A stretch of 64,000 nucleotides of DNA from Deinandra increscens subsp. villosa (Eukaryota; Streptophyta; Magnoliopsida; Asterales; Asteraceae): the NCBI GenBank assembly GCA_039602395.1, contig JBCNJP010000003.1:29946202-30010201 (forward strand), written 5' to 3'. Below the pieces are notes generated by a model that saw only the letters and a program-made list of their open reading frames with translations, searched no databases and had not been told where the DNA came from. The position numbers were made by a program, and so were the translations under genes. Numbering within the stretch: position 1 is the first letter of the stretch; each line of letters begins with the position of its first letter. This document shows positions 32,928 through 47,300 of this stretch, piece after piece.

Positions 32928-35900
32928 AACAACATAATCTAGTAACTAGATCTTATCTATAACTATGCCAGTCTATTACCGAGTCTTTCCTGATAGCTTG
33001 CCCATCTAATCTACCCTTGCTAGAGCCATTTCCTTGCTACTTTAAACATCACCGATACCTGACATACATGCTTTTAAAGGTCAGCTTACGCTGGTGAGTT
33101 CTAAGTATTTAAAACTTTTACCTTTCCTTGAAAGGTTACCTCAAACATTTGGGCCTAGACGACCCTTTCTGTATAAACATTTATCAGGTACATAATTATA
33201 CCAAAACATTTAATCATTTATCCTTTATCAGGTATATAACAGAATTATACCAAAACATTCATTCATTCAACCATTTAACCATTTAGTACTTAAAGTACTC
33301 TGGGTCTCCTCGACCCTCTCTTGTGCAAATAATCATTAGGTATAAAACATAAAAGAGTTATACGAAATATTATAAGCAGTCATTTATTTACTTACTAAGC
33401 ATTGTCTATTGGAACCACGTTAGTTCCTCGGGCAACCGTCGCCACCCGAATACCTTTTCTAAGTAAGCAGCCGTCGCTACCCCGGAGAACCGTCGTTCCC
33501 CGCTTCTAGTTGTACAACCACAGTCTTCCTTTTCTCTAGACAATATCCGCTTAGATTAAAACCTTTTCAACCTTTTTCAACATTTTCAAAAGTCCATTTA
33601 ATAACCTTTGTATTTGGACTCGTAACCTTTTCAACACCGGTCCATCACCCGTATATAAAAATAAGCGTTTCATAAATATAATGGCATGGGTCTTGTTAAA
33701 TCTCAGTGAAACCTATACTGGACTGGGCCTATAACATTTCTATTGTATTACGGGTGTTTATATATAGGAAGTACCGCAACGTATCCACCACACCTTAAAT
33801 ACAAACGAATATGATATAGAGTCATCCGAGTATAGATTACATCTTACAATCACAACAAGACTAATAAGATCATATTTACCCGACATTTATTCGCATACCC
33901 AAGCTTAGACCAAATATTCATATTTTCATTTCTCAAAACTTTATGTAAAAGCTTCATTCTTTACATTACCCGTTTATTATAACCTTTCCGAAAACAGTTT
34001 ATAACAGGTAATAACAACTTTAAAACAGTCATAAGCATTATAACATTTCACGTATGTGTATTAACACAAAACAGGCACAAGGCATTTTAAATACTTTAAA
34101 AGTATTAATATTGCATGTATATCAGCCCGAAAACAGTAAAACATTTAAAACATTTAAAAGTGGGCTCATAGAACTCACCTTATTCTCTTAAGCAGTTAAT
34201 TCAGAGAAAAACCTCCGCTATGCCTTCCAATTAAACCTAATCGCGTATTGTACGACGTTAACGCAAGGTTTAATATAATAAACACTTTCTATGTTTATTT
34301 TAATATCTCATTATCTTAATAATATTATATTATTAAGTTCATTCCTTTTAAAAGGTCAAAATGACCAAAATGCCCTTTAGGCAGTTATCCTCTTCTTTTA
34401 ATGATAATACGAAGACACGCATTCCTATAAGTAAACGCTCACTCCGAGATCGCCCAGTGAGGGATGCCATTTCCCAGTTGGGATTTATGCGACACCCTCG
34501 CTATGCCAGAAACCCCAGTGTACAGGCATCTACCCTTCCGGTCTGCGCGAACTTCTAAATATTCGATTAACTCGGTATTTGAAATGATTTATCATTTATC
34601 CATTTTAACTTTATATATACTTATTATATATATAAATATAGTTTCATACCAATAACCAAGTCCCCATACCCTCCAGATTATTTTATATCAAACAATCATA
34701 TTCGGAAACCCTAATTTCATGTTTTTCTTATTTCTTTATCAAAACTCATTTTTATTCAAAACTGACTTAGGGTATTATCCGTAATAACATTTTATAATAT
34801 GCTTTAAAATTTCAAAGCTTAGTTCATCACTGTTTACTCGGTTTTGATAGCACAGTGGCTAGAAAACCCTAATTTCAATATTAACACTTTTAAATATATA
34901 TCAACATATTTTAATATATATTAAACATAAACCTTAATCCGATAATTAATTTATCATTATCATTATCCTTTATATTAAATATATATGTATATATATTTAA
35001 TATTTAAATTCATATATTCTTTTAATCAATTTTAATTCAATAAAATCAATTAATAATCATATATATATTTATTTGTCTTAAATATATATTTAAATCATTT
35101 ATCTCATTCTATTATGATTTAATATAAAATTTAAATTAACAATAATATTTGTGATAATAACAAATATTTAACGTGCTTACCTCTTTAACGGGTCGTGAAA
35201 CGAGTCCAAAATACCCGAATATTAACGGTGTCCGAATTGGACAAATAAATAGTCATTACCGACTAGTTCCTTGCCACGAGCATTTCCCCGTTGTCGGTTT
35301 GTCGTCTGGACCTCGTTACGCCACCGAAACATCGTCCGAAAGTGTAAACGGGTTTATTCGACACCTCCCTTTCTAGCTCGAACTACGACCACCTACGATT
35401 GTCGTTAACAACCGCCAATCACCGCCACCAATCTCCACCATCCCGGCAGTCCATTATAGTTTCCGTCGTTACTTGTCGCCAACCGAGCGTTACCGAAAAC
35501 TTAACCGAAAGTTACGGGTTTAGATCGGGTTTACCGGGTCTTAATTCGTTCATCATCTCCACCCGCAATCGTCGTCCACCGCCTTCAACCGGTTGCCACC
35601 ACCACTGTTGTTCCGATGGTTCGCCAGCGTTACCGCCATCCCCGTCGCCGGTGGGACTGTGGAGGGTTGCCGGAAGAGGGAAGAGAGACGGGGGTTGGAA
35701 GGAGAGTGCTCGCCGGAGAGGGGAGCTACATGGCAGTCGCCGACGTCGAAGGATGGGTTAGGCGGGTACCCGTAGCTACTGCAGTCGTTGCCTAAAATCA
35801 AACGAGGGAGGTGACTGGGTGGCGTGGCCGGAGAAACGAAGGGGAAAGGAAAGGGAGTGTACGGTTTTCTGGGTTCATCGGAGAGAGTGACGGGCAGGGA

Positions 35901-36864
35901 GCTTCGCCGGAGATGGGCTGCTGGTTTATCCACCGGAACGGCGAGAAGAGGGTGCCGGTTGCGATCGGGCGGAGGGGAGTGGGGGTGTGCGAGCTGTCCG
36001 CCGGAAAATCGGGAGATGAGGGGACGGCTCTCTCTCTCTCTCTCTCTTTCTATTATTATTTTTGTCATTTACTGAATATGTGTGTGTGTTTGATTTGAAT
36101 TTGAGATGTGTGTGCATGTATTTATATACAAGTTTGAATCCACCGTAATGATACACGTAAACATAGTGAGAAATCATCTTGAGAGCTGAATCATCATAAC
36201 AATTCGACACATATTATTTGGAAGAGTAGGGAACAAGTAAATGGATATTTACTTTAATGTGGTGTAACATAAATAAGTAGGTATACTACCCGATTGTCTG
36301 AACCAGTTGATATTTTATAAACAGATTATTTAAATTCCCGAACATCTAGAATATTACGGGGGTCCAATAAATATTAATTGCTATATCTATTCTTTCGGTT
36401 ATAATGTTAACCGGTGAATATTCGTTTAACTATACGGTGGAAAGCGCGTCTAACCAGTGTCGCGATCTCGGCCGTTTTTTCGTGCCGAATACCGAAATTA
36501 TATTTTATAATGAATATAAATCAAGTATTTAATAATACCTGATATTCTACTTTTGTATCGGTGCTATTTTAGTGACATTCGTGCCTAAATATGGTTTATT
36601 ACAAACCGGGCCCAAATTACTATTTTGCGTTTTCCCGCTTCGTTACAATTCAGATTTGAGATCCGTCAGCGCCCATGATCTTTATTTTTCGTTATCTACC
36701 ATATTCTATAAAATCGTCTCTTGACGTTTCCTCGAACGTCGTGCCGAATATCCGTGCGTGAATCGTGACGTTTCTTTATTATACGTATATATTACTTCAT
36801 ATATATTATATCACAGCTATTTAACAAATATAGCACTTAGGTCATGAAATTTTGGGGTGTTACA
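32928..36864 (-). repeat. B1 right LTR, remainder
   Basis: Continues the LTR broken at 26927 and matches 19807-23774 closely. Ends GGGGTGTTACA followed by the duplicate ATTCA (36865-36869) of the COP-A LTR. No genes. Confidence 0.95.
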
Positions 36865-37090
36865 ATTCATTTCCTTTCCTTGTATTGTATTTCTCCATTT
36901 CTGTCATTGTAATCATATTATAGGAGTAGATTCATTTTCAAGTGTATTGTAATAGTATAGATTTTATTCTTTGTTGTAATCGTAATAAATAAAAATTATG
37001 TCAGGACCGAATTTCACTACAAGAATCCTGATCTTGAGCGAGAACGAGGTTCAGATTCAAAAACCCATAAAGATGATGAAGATGAAGAAG
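36865..37090 (+). other. COP-A 5' LTR end and short leader fragment
   Basis: To about 36993 it matches the right LTR (about 58888-59021). It then diverges: the last roughly 50 bp of LTR, ending TACAACA in the right copy, are missing here and no primer site is visible. The leader piece (36994-37090) includes ATGTCAGGACCG and a GATGAAGATGAAG-rich tail, and is cut by B2. Confidence 0.7.
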
Positions 37091-40000
37091 TGTGACGCCC
37101 ACTCCCAGTCTTGGCTCCAGGAGGGATCACGTGTCGGATTTACTCATGAACACATGGTACAACAGAGATAACTAAGCAGCGGAAATTAAAAACTTTTCAT
37201 TTATATATATAACGAGTTACAATAGTAAGGAAGATAATAACATAATCTATAACTAGATCTTATCTATAGCTATGCCAGTCTACTACCGAGTCATCCCTGA
37301 TAGCTTGTCCATCTTATCTGCCCTTGCTAGAGCCCTTCCCTTGCTACTTTAAACATCACCGATACCTGACATACATGCTTTTAAAGGTCAGCTTACGCTG
37401 GTGAGTTCTAAGTATTTTAAAACTTTACCTTTCCTTGAAAGGTTTACCTCAAACATTTGGGCCTAACGACCCCTTCTTTATAAACATTTATCAGGTATAA
37501 AACATAACAGAATTATACCAAAACATTTATCCTTTTTCAGGTATAAGACATAACAGAATTATACCAAAACATTTAACCATTCATTCTACTAAGCATTGTC
37601 TATTGGAACCACGTTAGTCCCTCGGGCAACCGTCGCCACCCGAAACCTTTCATAGAGTAACCGTCGTTACCCCGGGGAACCGTCATTCCCCGCTTCTGAT
37701 TGTACAACCACCTTTTCCCTTTCTCTAGACAATATCCGCTTAGATTAAAACCTTTTCAACCTTTTAAACCTTTTCATCCTTTTCAAAAGTCCATTTAAAT
37801 AGCCCTTATATTTGGACTCATAACCTTTTCAACACCAGTCCATCGCCCGTATATAAAATAAGCGTTTCATAAATATAATGTTATGGGTCTTATACAACAA
37901 GGCTAATAAGATCATATTTACCCGACACTTATTCACATACATAGGCTTAGACCAAACATTCACATTTTTCATTTCTCAACGCTTTATATAAAAGTTTTAT
38001 CCTTTACATTACCCGTTTATTATAACCTTCCCGAAAAGAGTAATAACAGGTAATCATAACTTTAAAACAGTTATAAGTATTATAACTTTTTCACGTATGT
38101 GTATGAACACAAAACAAGTAAAGGTATCTCAAATACTTTTCAAGTAAACAGTTGAATATATATATCATTGCATGTATATCAGGCCCGAAAATATTAAAAC
38201 ATTTAAAACATTTAAAAGTGGGCTCATAGAACTCACCTTATTCTCTTAAGCAGTTAATTCAGAGAAAACCTCCGCAATGCTTTCCAATTAAACCTAATCG
38301 TGTATTGTACGGCGTTAACGCAAGGTTTAATATAATAAACATTTACTATGTTTATTTTAACTCTTTATTAACTTAATAATACTTAGTTATTAAGTTTATT
38401 CCGTTTAAAGGTCAAAATGACCAAAATGCCCTTTAGGCCATTATCCTTTTCTTTTATCGATAATACGAAGACACGCATTCCTATAAGTAAACGCTCACTC
38501 CGGGATTGCCCAGTGAGGGATGCCATTTCCCAGTTGGGATTTATGCGACACCCTCGCTTTTGCCAGAAACCCCAGTGTACAGGCGTCTACCCTTCCGGTC
38601 CGCGCGAACTTCTAAATATCCGATTAACTCGGTATTTTAAATACCTTACCATTTATCCATTTTAACTTCATATATACTTATTATGTATAAAGACGTGTTA
38701 CCATACCAAAAATCAAGTCTCCATACCCTCCGGATTATTTTATATTAAATAATCATGTTTCGAAACCCTAATTTCCCGTTTCAACACTTACATATATATA
38801 TTAACATATTTTAAATATATTTCATATATTAAATATTCTTTAACCCGATAATTACTTTATAATTATCGTTAACCTTTATATTAAATATATATGTTTATAT
38901 ATATATATATATTTAATATTTAAATCTTTTCTTTTAATCAATTTTATTTAAATAAAACTGATTAATAATTATATATATTTATTCGTTTTAAATATATATT
39001 TATATCATTTATCTCGTTATATGATGATTTGATATAAACTTTAACTTAAAATATAATATTTGTAATAATAACAAATATTTAACGTGATTACCTCTTGACG
39101 GGTCGTGAAACGAGTCCAAAATAACCAAGATAATAAAGTGGTCCGTTTTAGATAAACGAATAGTCCTTCCCGACTAGTTTCTCGCCACGAGCATTTCCCC
39201 GTTGTCGGTTCGTTGTTTGGACCTCGTTACGCCACCGAAACGTCGCCCGAAAGTGTAAATGGGTTAACTCGACGTCCCGTTTTCTAGCTCGTATTACGAC
39301 CACCATCGTCCACCGTTATCAACCGCCAATCATCGTCACCATTCACCACCATCTCGGCAGTCCGTTGGTGTTACCATCACGCCCCGTCGTCAAACGTACG
39401 TCACCGAAGGTTGACCGAAAGTATAGCGTATTGTGTCGGGTTTTTACCGGGTTTAGATCGTCATCCCGTTTCTCCACCACCTTTATCCAACTGCTACCAC
39501 CATTGACCTGCTGCCACCACCACCACTGTCTTTGGCGGTCCGCCATCGTCACCGGAGCTGCAGTCGTCGGAGGTTGAACCCGTCAGGGGGTCGATGGTTG
39601 CTGGCCCAGAATTGTAACAGATAAGGGAGGTAGGCTGGGTTCGTTGGTTACGCCGGCCGGAGAAGAAGGCAAGGTGGTCGCCGGAACTGTCGAGCGAAGG
39701 GAGGAACGGGGGCTGGTCTGGTCGGAAAAACGAACAGAGGGACGGAGAAGGGCCGTGAGGGCTTACCGACTTTCGGCTGCTGTCGTCTTGGCTCATCGGG
39801 AGGTCGCCGGTCATGGCTGCCGGTAAAACGAAGGGAGAGAGAGTGGCGGGATTCGGCCGGAAAGTCGGGAACGAAGGGGGGCTGGGTTTTCTTCTTTTCT
39901 CTCTCCCTCATTCTTTTCTTCTAATTTGTTTTGTACGTACAATTGTGTGTGTTGTGATTTCAAATTGGTGTGCATGTATATATATACTTGAAATGAAGCC

Positions 40001-40916
40001 AGCAATGTAGATAAAATTTCAAACACGTATATATGATGATAATTACTTTCATTCGATGAATCAGTGAAATATTCGACGCGTAATATGGTGACTAACCATT
40101 TAAAGAGTAAGGAGCAAGTCGAATTATTTCAAGATATTTTGTGTGGTGCAGTATTAATAAGTAGATATAACACCAGATATTCTGAACCCACTAAATAGTT
40201 TGATATTTAGCAAACGGAATATAAAAGTTCCTAAACCTCTAAAATATTACGGGAATTCAATAAATATAACTTTTATATTTATCCTTCGTTCATAACGTAA
40301 ACCGGTGAACGTTTATTTTACTATACGGTACAAGCGCGTGTCCAATCGGTGTAGCGATCATGGCTGTTTCACAGCCCGAATATGGTTCCTTGACTGTAAT
40401 ACTTAATTATTATTATAATAATTATTTATGCTTTGCCGAGTCACTAAAATAATCTCGAACGGCTAACCGAATTGATTTCGGTTATTATCGCGTAACAACA
40501 CCGGTCACTGATTTCATCGTTTTACGTGCCGAACATCACAATTATATTTTATAATGATTATAAATCAAGTATTTAGCATTACTTGATATTCTACATTCAT
40601 CTCGGTATTATTTTAGTTGTGTTCGTGCTTAATTACGGTTTGTTACAAACCGGGCCCAAATCACTATTTTGCGTTTTCCCGCTTCGTTATAACTCGGATC
40701 TAAGATCCGTCTGCGCTCACGATCTTTATTTTTCGTTATCTATCATATTCTATAATTTCGTCTCTTGACGTTTTCTCAAACGTCGTGTCGAATATTCGTA
40801 CGTGAATCGTGATGTTTCTCTATTCTACGTATATATATTATAACACATATATTTCAGCTACTTAACAAATATAGCACACGTATATAAATTAGGTCATGAA
40901 GTTCTGGGGTGTTACA
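37091..40916 (-). repeat. B2 left LTR (3' LTR in element sense)
   Basis: TGTGACGCCC to GGGGTGTTACA. It differs from the right LTR by a handful of bases that I could see (for example CTTATCTG/CTAATCTG and CTTATACA/CTTGTACA). It contains the conserved hairpin at 38494-38517. No genes. Confidence 0.95.
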
Positions 40917-43900
40917 ACTCTACCCCCCTTAAATAAGGTTTCGCCCTCGAAACCTGCTCAAATTGTGATTTAACTCACAATGAGTTCTTTACCTTTTCAC
41001 TTTCCTTTCCCGGATTAATCCGGAAACTTTTCTATGCATCTAATGCATCCATCTTATATGAACCATCTGGTTCCTGGACTACGATTTTAACATCGTAACA
41101 AACTTTCTATGACAATCTATCATTTATCTCTATTACCTATAAGGTAATACTTTAACTATTCTATTCACGAAGTCTTGTTCACAATTTAAATGTGAACCAC
41201 ATTTTCATAACAGATGCTAGTATTCTTAGGAACGTATCCCTAAGGAACTCTTCCTTTTATCAATCACATACTATCTAGGCGGTGTCATAACTCTTTAGCT
41301 ACATATAGGGTAGCCTGATTATGAATCCCACCGGAATTTGCTTCGAATTTCCTAAAGTTGAAATTTATCGCGAAGCTTCTGTCATTCTGCTTTAACCTTC
41401 TGCGTACGTTAAATATTTACCCGCATGCTACAAGATTTGAACTTCTCTTCAGGACATCAACAGTCCTTCAGTTACTCGTTAGGAAGTGATATGTATTCAT
41501 GAATGCTACTTATTCGTTTTCCACAGTGGCCCGTAATATCTACCTGCACGAGACTAATTCTAGTATTACTTCTGGTTGTACCTTAGGTGTATATATATAG
41601 GATATACCAGCGGCGTATCCACCACACCCTGGATACAACTAGAGGCGTACTATTACTAGTCTGGTGTAGGGCAATATTACTATTCTAACCACAACAAAAT
41701 CAGTATAATTCATGACTATCTATTACTTACTTAAATAACTAATTTGGACATTCTGCGTACAACCTCGTTTGTTGTTTGCATCTCTTGAATGTAAATATTT
41801 TTGCTGCAATTTCCCTTTTCCATTAGGCCTAATCGGTAATGATCGTACCGATGCCCAAGTTAATTTGTTCATTACTTCATTTCATGCCTGCTACTGATTA
41901 GGACTCCAAAAGGACTTGACATCTTCTTAGTCAACCTAATGGTGTTACATCCTTGGAAAGTCTTAGCGGCTTCAAATGTATTAACATAGCCTCTCTCCCG
42001 TTTCCTGATCTTAAGTACTTCCTTCCAATGCTTCATGCATTCTTCACCATCCTTTAGAACTTTAGAACGTCATTTGTCAATTAGCTTAGTTACGAGATTT
42101 CTGGGATTGAAGGAGTGTTCGTCATTTCAATCAACATTACTAATATCTTGTAACAATCATTTTGCTTCCGAAAAGCCATTCTCTTTTATAGCTTACTTTT
42201 AATTCTTTAGCTGACGCTAATCTGATCTTAGATTGACCTCTGGGAATCGTCTTGCTCCTTGTAGCTATTTGAATGGTTTGTTGATCCTTAACAAAGGATA
42301 TCTGTTTCTCACTGACAGCTTTTTCTTGCAGTCTATGCATATCCTTGGCTTCCATCTTTCTTCTTGAAATTTCTGGAATATCCTAAGGCGATATATTTGG
42401 TCTAAAGAAATCTTTTGGCTTCTGTTGGAGATAACTGGTACGGTGCTTGTTGTTTCTGGCGTTGTTGCTTCTGGTGTTACTCTTGACATTGCTTTTGGCG
42501 TCGAGTTGATTATGTAACCCCATTTCTTGATCTGACGAGTTGTTCATTGGATTCACAAGTACGCTTTTCGGCTTCTTGGTTTTGCCTCTGAGTCAATGGC
42601 ATACATCGAGTATGACTTACCTCCTGACCCATGTAATTCCACGTTTTGTAATCTTTACTGCTAAGTCATCACGATCCCTACATATGAAGTCGAGCCTTCC
42701 TCCAGTTACAAACAGATTGCGCGTAGCATCTTGCGAGTCAATTCATTTAACGTCTAAATTATCTATCGTTATCCCTAGCTTTGACATTGATCTTAAGAAG
42801 AACATTTGTCAAATACTGATCATTTACTCGCATTGGTGCAATACACTGCGTGATAATTCCTAATATCGAATTCGTACTTCTAAATTTGCCGTTGCTGCTA
42901 GTTTCGAATCGTCAGGCTCATTCACGTATCAACATTTGTCTTGAGGTCGTCTATCTTGACGTCTTTGCATTTGTCCTAAGGAAGACGTAATCCTAAGCTG
43001 TCTAAGGCAGCTTGATTACGGGGTTCCTTGACAATGCTTCTCATATCCTTATGTTGGAATTCTTCTTCGTGTAGTTCATCCAATCATCGTGTGCCTTCAT
43101 CCTGCCGTTTGAAGAAACAATATCCCTTAGGACGTAGGTTCTTCTTGGCCTATTCTGGGCCTCCATACTCCTAAGATCGTGGATTCTCGATCCAGTTTGT
43201 GGTAACCTTCGTCATCTTTCTTTGAGTCATCCTTAACTTCAAACTGCTAGCTTCTGCTTTGAGCCTTCCGGCCTATCACTTATAGTGATGGTCTTCTGAA
43301 GGTAGCAACGTAGCTTGGAACGTCGTTTCCACTATTCTTGCCATAGCAACTTTCATTCTCCTTTACCATGACAGCGTCTATTGCGTATACGATTTCCTTG
43401 CTTAAAGGCAACATTTAGGTTTGTCTACACCTCTTTTCATCTTCAACGGTTCCTGAGTTCTTCAATGTAATTCCTATGATGATGTTTCTCGCACATCTGG
43501 CTTATCGGCCTTCTTTGTTCAGAAGCTCCCTTAGCCTTCTTGTGGAATTCCTCGTCATTGTCTTCAAGATCTGTTTCATCCTCGTACCGTTTCCGTTTAC
43601 CTTTCATCGGGAGTCTATTTCTACCAGAAGCTTCCTCGGGACTAGCTCCACTAGCGGTAGCTTTATTGGACATTCTCCTTGTCAAAGCTTCCGGAAATTG
43701 ATCGATAGCAACGTAACCTTCAATGCTTCTGCCACTATTTCTAACATAGCGGCTTTCATTTCTTTGCTGAAAGTACTCGTCTTTACTGACATCAGATTTC
43801 GTATCGGATGTCCTATTCATATTCCTATCATGACTATGATTTTTAATCTTCTGATCTTACGATCAAAATAGTCTGACACTTCAGAACTCATGTGACGTGA

Positions 43901-44392
43901 AGTCTCCAAATTTTGAATTCATGATAATTATATACGTGCACTTATATAATTATGATGCGTTCAAAACCCAGTTATTCTCATCACAGTCATCCCTGATGTT
44001 CATACTATTCCTTTTATTCTTTACCGGAATTTTAAAACCGGTCCTTTAAAGCTACCTTTCTCTAGGCATTCTTTACAAGTTACTGACCACGTATCTTACT
44101 GTCAATTAACCTACCCCGCACTAGGCCACATAACATTTAGAACCTATGATATGTTCATTTGGGTAAAATACCAAATTGCAGTAGCTAATTGCAATCGGGT
44201 AGTTTCCGCACTTGCATACCCTAAGTCCTACCTCCTATGTTCCTGGTGCAACCTTTTTCCTATGGGCATGACTATCCTGACTGGCATTTACATTCCCTAT
44301 CTTACCTTACTTTGTTTACCAAGAGCCCTAGTTTAAGTCTAGATACCGTGCTAGTATCTAAAATCTCTTAAACCAAGGCTCTGATACCAACT
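40917..44392 (-). pseudogene. B2 internal region: gag-like and RT remnants
   Basis: On the minus strand 43820-43443 encodes a 125-residue basic, Gag-tail-like stretch ending near CEKHHHRNY. At 42489-42265 the words CIDCKKKLSVRNRYPLLRI resemble the start of Gypsy RT. Protease, the RT palm, RNase H and integrase are absent. The order gag then RT then PPT fits the minus orientation. The interior shares its sequence with B1, but at about 41420-41760 it has extra DNA with a segment resembling part of the B1 LTR. Confidence 0.65.
44379..44389 (-). other. Primer binding site (initiator tRNA-Met) of B2
   Basis: Plus-strand CTCTGATACCA, three bases from the LTR edge at 44393. Confidence 0.9.
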
Positions 44393-47300
44393 TGTGACGC
44401 CCACTCCCAGTCTTGGCTCCAGGAGGGATCACGTGTCGGATTTACTCATGAACACATGGTACAACAGAGATAACTAAGCAGCGGAAATTAAAAACTTTTC
44501 ATTTATATATATAACGAGTTACAATAGTAAGGAAGATAATAACATAATCTATAACTAGATCTTATCTATAGCTATGCCAGTCTACTACCGAGTCATCCCT
44601 GATAGCTTGTCCATCTAATCTGCCCTTGCTAGAGCCCTTCCCTTGCTACTTTAAACATCACCGATACCTGACATACATGCTTTTAAAGGTCAGCTTACGC
44701 TGGTGAGTTCTAAGTATTTTAAAACTTTACCTTTCCTTGAAAGGTTTACCTCAAACATTTGGGCCTAACGACCCCTTCTTTATAAACATTTATCAGGTAT
44801 AAAACATAACAGAATTATACCAAAACATTTATCCTTTTTCAGGTATAAGACATAACAGAATTATACCAAAACATTTAACCATTCATTCTACTAAGCATTG
44901 TCTATTGGAACCACGTTAGTCCCTCGGGCAACCGTCGCCACCCGAAACCTTTCATAGAGTAACCGTCGTTACCCCGGGGAACCGTCATTCCCCGCTTCTG
45001 ATTGTACAACCACCTTTTCCCTTTCTCTAGACAATATCCGCTTAGATTAAAACCTTTTCAACCTTTTAAACCTTTTCATCCTTTTCAAAAGTCCATTTAA
45101 ATAGCCCTTATATTTGGACTCATAACCTTTTCAACACCAGTCCATCGCCCGTATATGAAAATAAGCGTTTCATAAATATAATGTTATGGGTCTTGTACAA
45201 CAAGGCTAATAAGATCATATTTACCCGACACTTATTCACATACATAGGCTTAGACCAAACATTCACATTTTTCATTTCTCAACGCTTTATATAAAAGTTT
45301 TATCCTTTACATTACCCGTTTATTATAACCTTCCCGAAAAGAGTAATAACAGGTAATAATAACTTTAAAACAGTTATAAGTATTATAACTTTTTCACGTA
45401 TGTGTATGAACACAAAACAAGTAAAGGTATCTCAAATACTTTTCAAGTAAACAGTTGAATATATATATCATTGCATGTATATCAGGCCCGAAAATATTAA
45501 AACATTTAAAACATTTAAAAGTGGGCTCATAGAACTCACCTTATTCTCTTAAGCAGTTAATTCAGAGAAAACCTCCGCAATGCTTTCCAATTAAACCTAA
45601 TCGTGTATTGTACGGCGTTAACGCAAGGTTTAATATAATAAACATTTACTATGTTTATTTTAACTCTTTATTAACTTAATAATACTTAGTTATTAAGTTT
45701 ATTCCTGTTTAAAGGTCAAAATGATCAAAATGCCCTTTAGGCCATTATCCTTTTCTTTTATCGATAATACGAAGACACGCATTCCTATAAGTAAACGCTC
45801 ACTCCGGGATTGCCCAGTGAGGGATGCCATTTCCCAGTTGGGATTTATGCGACACCCTCGCTTTTGCCAGAAACCCCAGTGTACAGGCGTCTACCCTTCC
45901 GGTCCGCGCGAACTTCTAAATATCCGATTAACTCGGTATTTTAAATACCTTACCATTTATCCATTTTAACTTCATATATACTTATTATGTATAAAGACGT
46001 GTTACCATACCAAAAATCAAGTCTCCATACCCTCCGGATTATTTTATATTAAATAATCATGTTTCGAAACCCTAATTTCCCGTTTCAACACTTACATATA
46101 TATATTAACATATTTTAAATATGTTTCATATATTAAATATTCTTTAACCCGATAATTACTTTATAATTATCGTTAACCTTTATATTAAATATATATGTTT
46201 ATATATATATATATTTAATATTTAAATCTTTTCTTTTAATCAATTTTATTTAAATAAAACTGATTAATAATTATATATATTTATTCGTTTTAAATATATA
46301 TTTATATCATTTATCTCGTTATATGATGATTTGATATAAACTTTAACTTAAAATATAATATTTGTAATAATAACAAATATTTAACGTGATTACCTCTTGA
46401 CGGGTCGTGAAACGAGTCCAAAATAACCAAGATAATAAAGTGGTCCGTTTTAGATAAACGAATAGTCCTTCCCGACTAGTTTCTCGCCACGAGCATTTCC
46501 CCGTTGTCGGTTCGTTGTTTGGACCTCGTTACGCCACCGAAACGTCGCCCGAAAGTGTAAATGGGTTAACTCGACGTCCCGTTTTCTAGCTCGTATTACG
46601 ACCACCATCGTCCACAGTTATCAACCGCCAATCATCGTCACCATTCACCACCATCTCGGCAGTCCGTTGGTGTTACCGTCACGCCCCGTCGTCAAACGTA
46701 CGTCACCGAAGGTTGACCGAAAGTATAGCGTATTGTGTCGGGTTTTTACCGGGTTTAGATCGTCATCCCGTTTCTCCACCACCTTTATCCAACTGCTACC
46801 ACCATTGACCTGCTGCCACCACCACCACTGTCTTTGGCGGTCCGCCATCGTCACCGGAGCTGCAGTCGTCGGAGGTTGAACCCGTCAGGGGGTCGATGGT
46901 TGCTGGCCCAGAATTGTAACAGATAAGGGAGGTAGGCTGGGTTCGTTGGTTACGCCGGCCGGAGAAGAAGGCAAGGTGGTCGCCGGAACTGTCGAGCGAA
47001 GGGAGGAACGGGGGTGGTCGTGGTCCGGAAAAACGAACAGAGGGACGGAGAAGGGCCGTGAGGGCTTACCGACTTTCGGCTGCTGTCGTCTTGGCTCATC
47101 GGGAGGTCGCCGGTCATGGCTGCCGGTAAAACGAAGGGAGAGAGAGTGGCGGGATTCGGCCGGAAAGTCGGGAACGAAGGGGGGCTGGGTTTTCTTCTTT
47201 TCTCTCTCCCTCATTCTTTTCTTCTAATTTGTTTTGTACGTACAATTGTGTGTGTTGTGATTTCAAATTGGTGTGCATGTATATATATACTTGAAATGAA

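Larger units (their letters stand above)
19676..36864 (-). mobile_element. B1: Tekay-type non-autonomous Gypsy element, with N1 nested in it
   Basis: LTRs 19676-23774 (4099 bp) and 26785-36864 (4080 bp after removing N1 and its 5-bp duplication). Both run TGTGACG...CCACTCC to GGGGTGTTACA on the plus strand. Target duplication ATTCA at 19671-19675 and 36865-36869. Orientation is minus: CTCTGATACCA (26771-26781) gives a tRNA-Met primer site beside the right LTR. On the minus strand TTTCGAGGACGAAA and AAGGGGGATAGAGT precede the left LTR, a typical Tekay 3' end. The interior is only 3.0 kb with decayed remnants. The LTR length difference is mostly due to a CT microsatellite. Confidence 0.95.

Noticed and set aside
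35399..36210. Same set of frames in the second B1 LTR
   Set aside because: LTR copy of the region at 22287-23121; not an independent gene.
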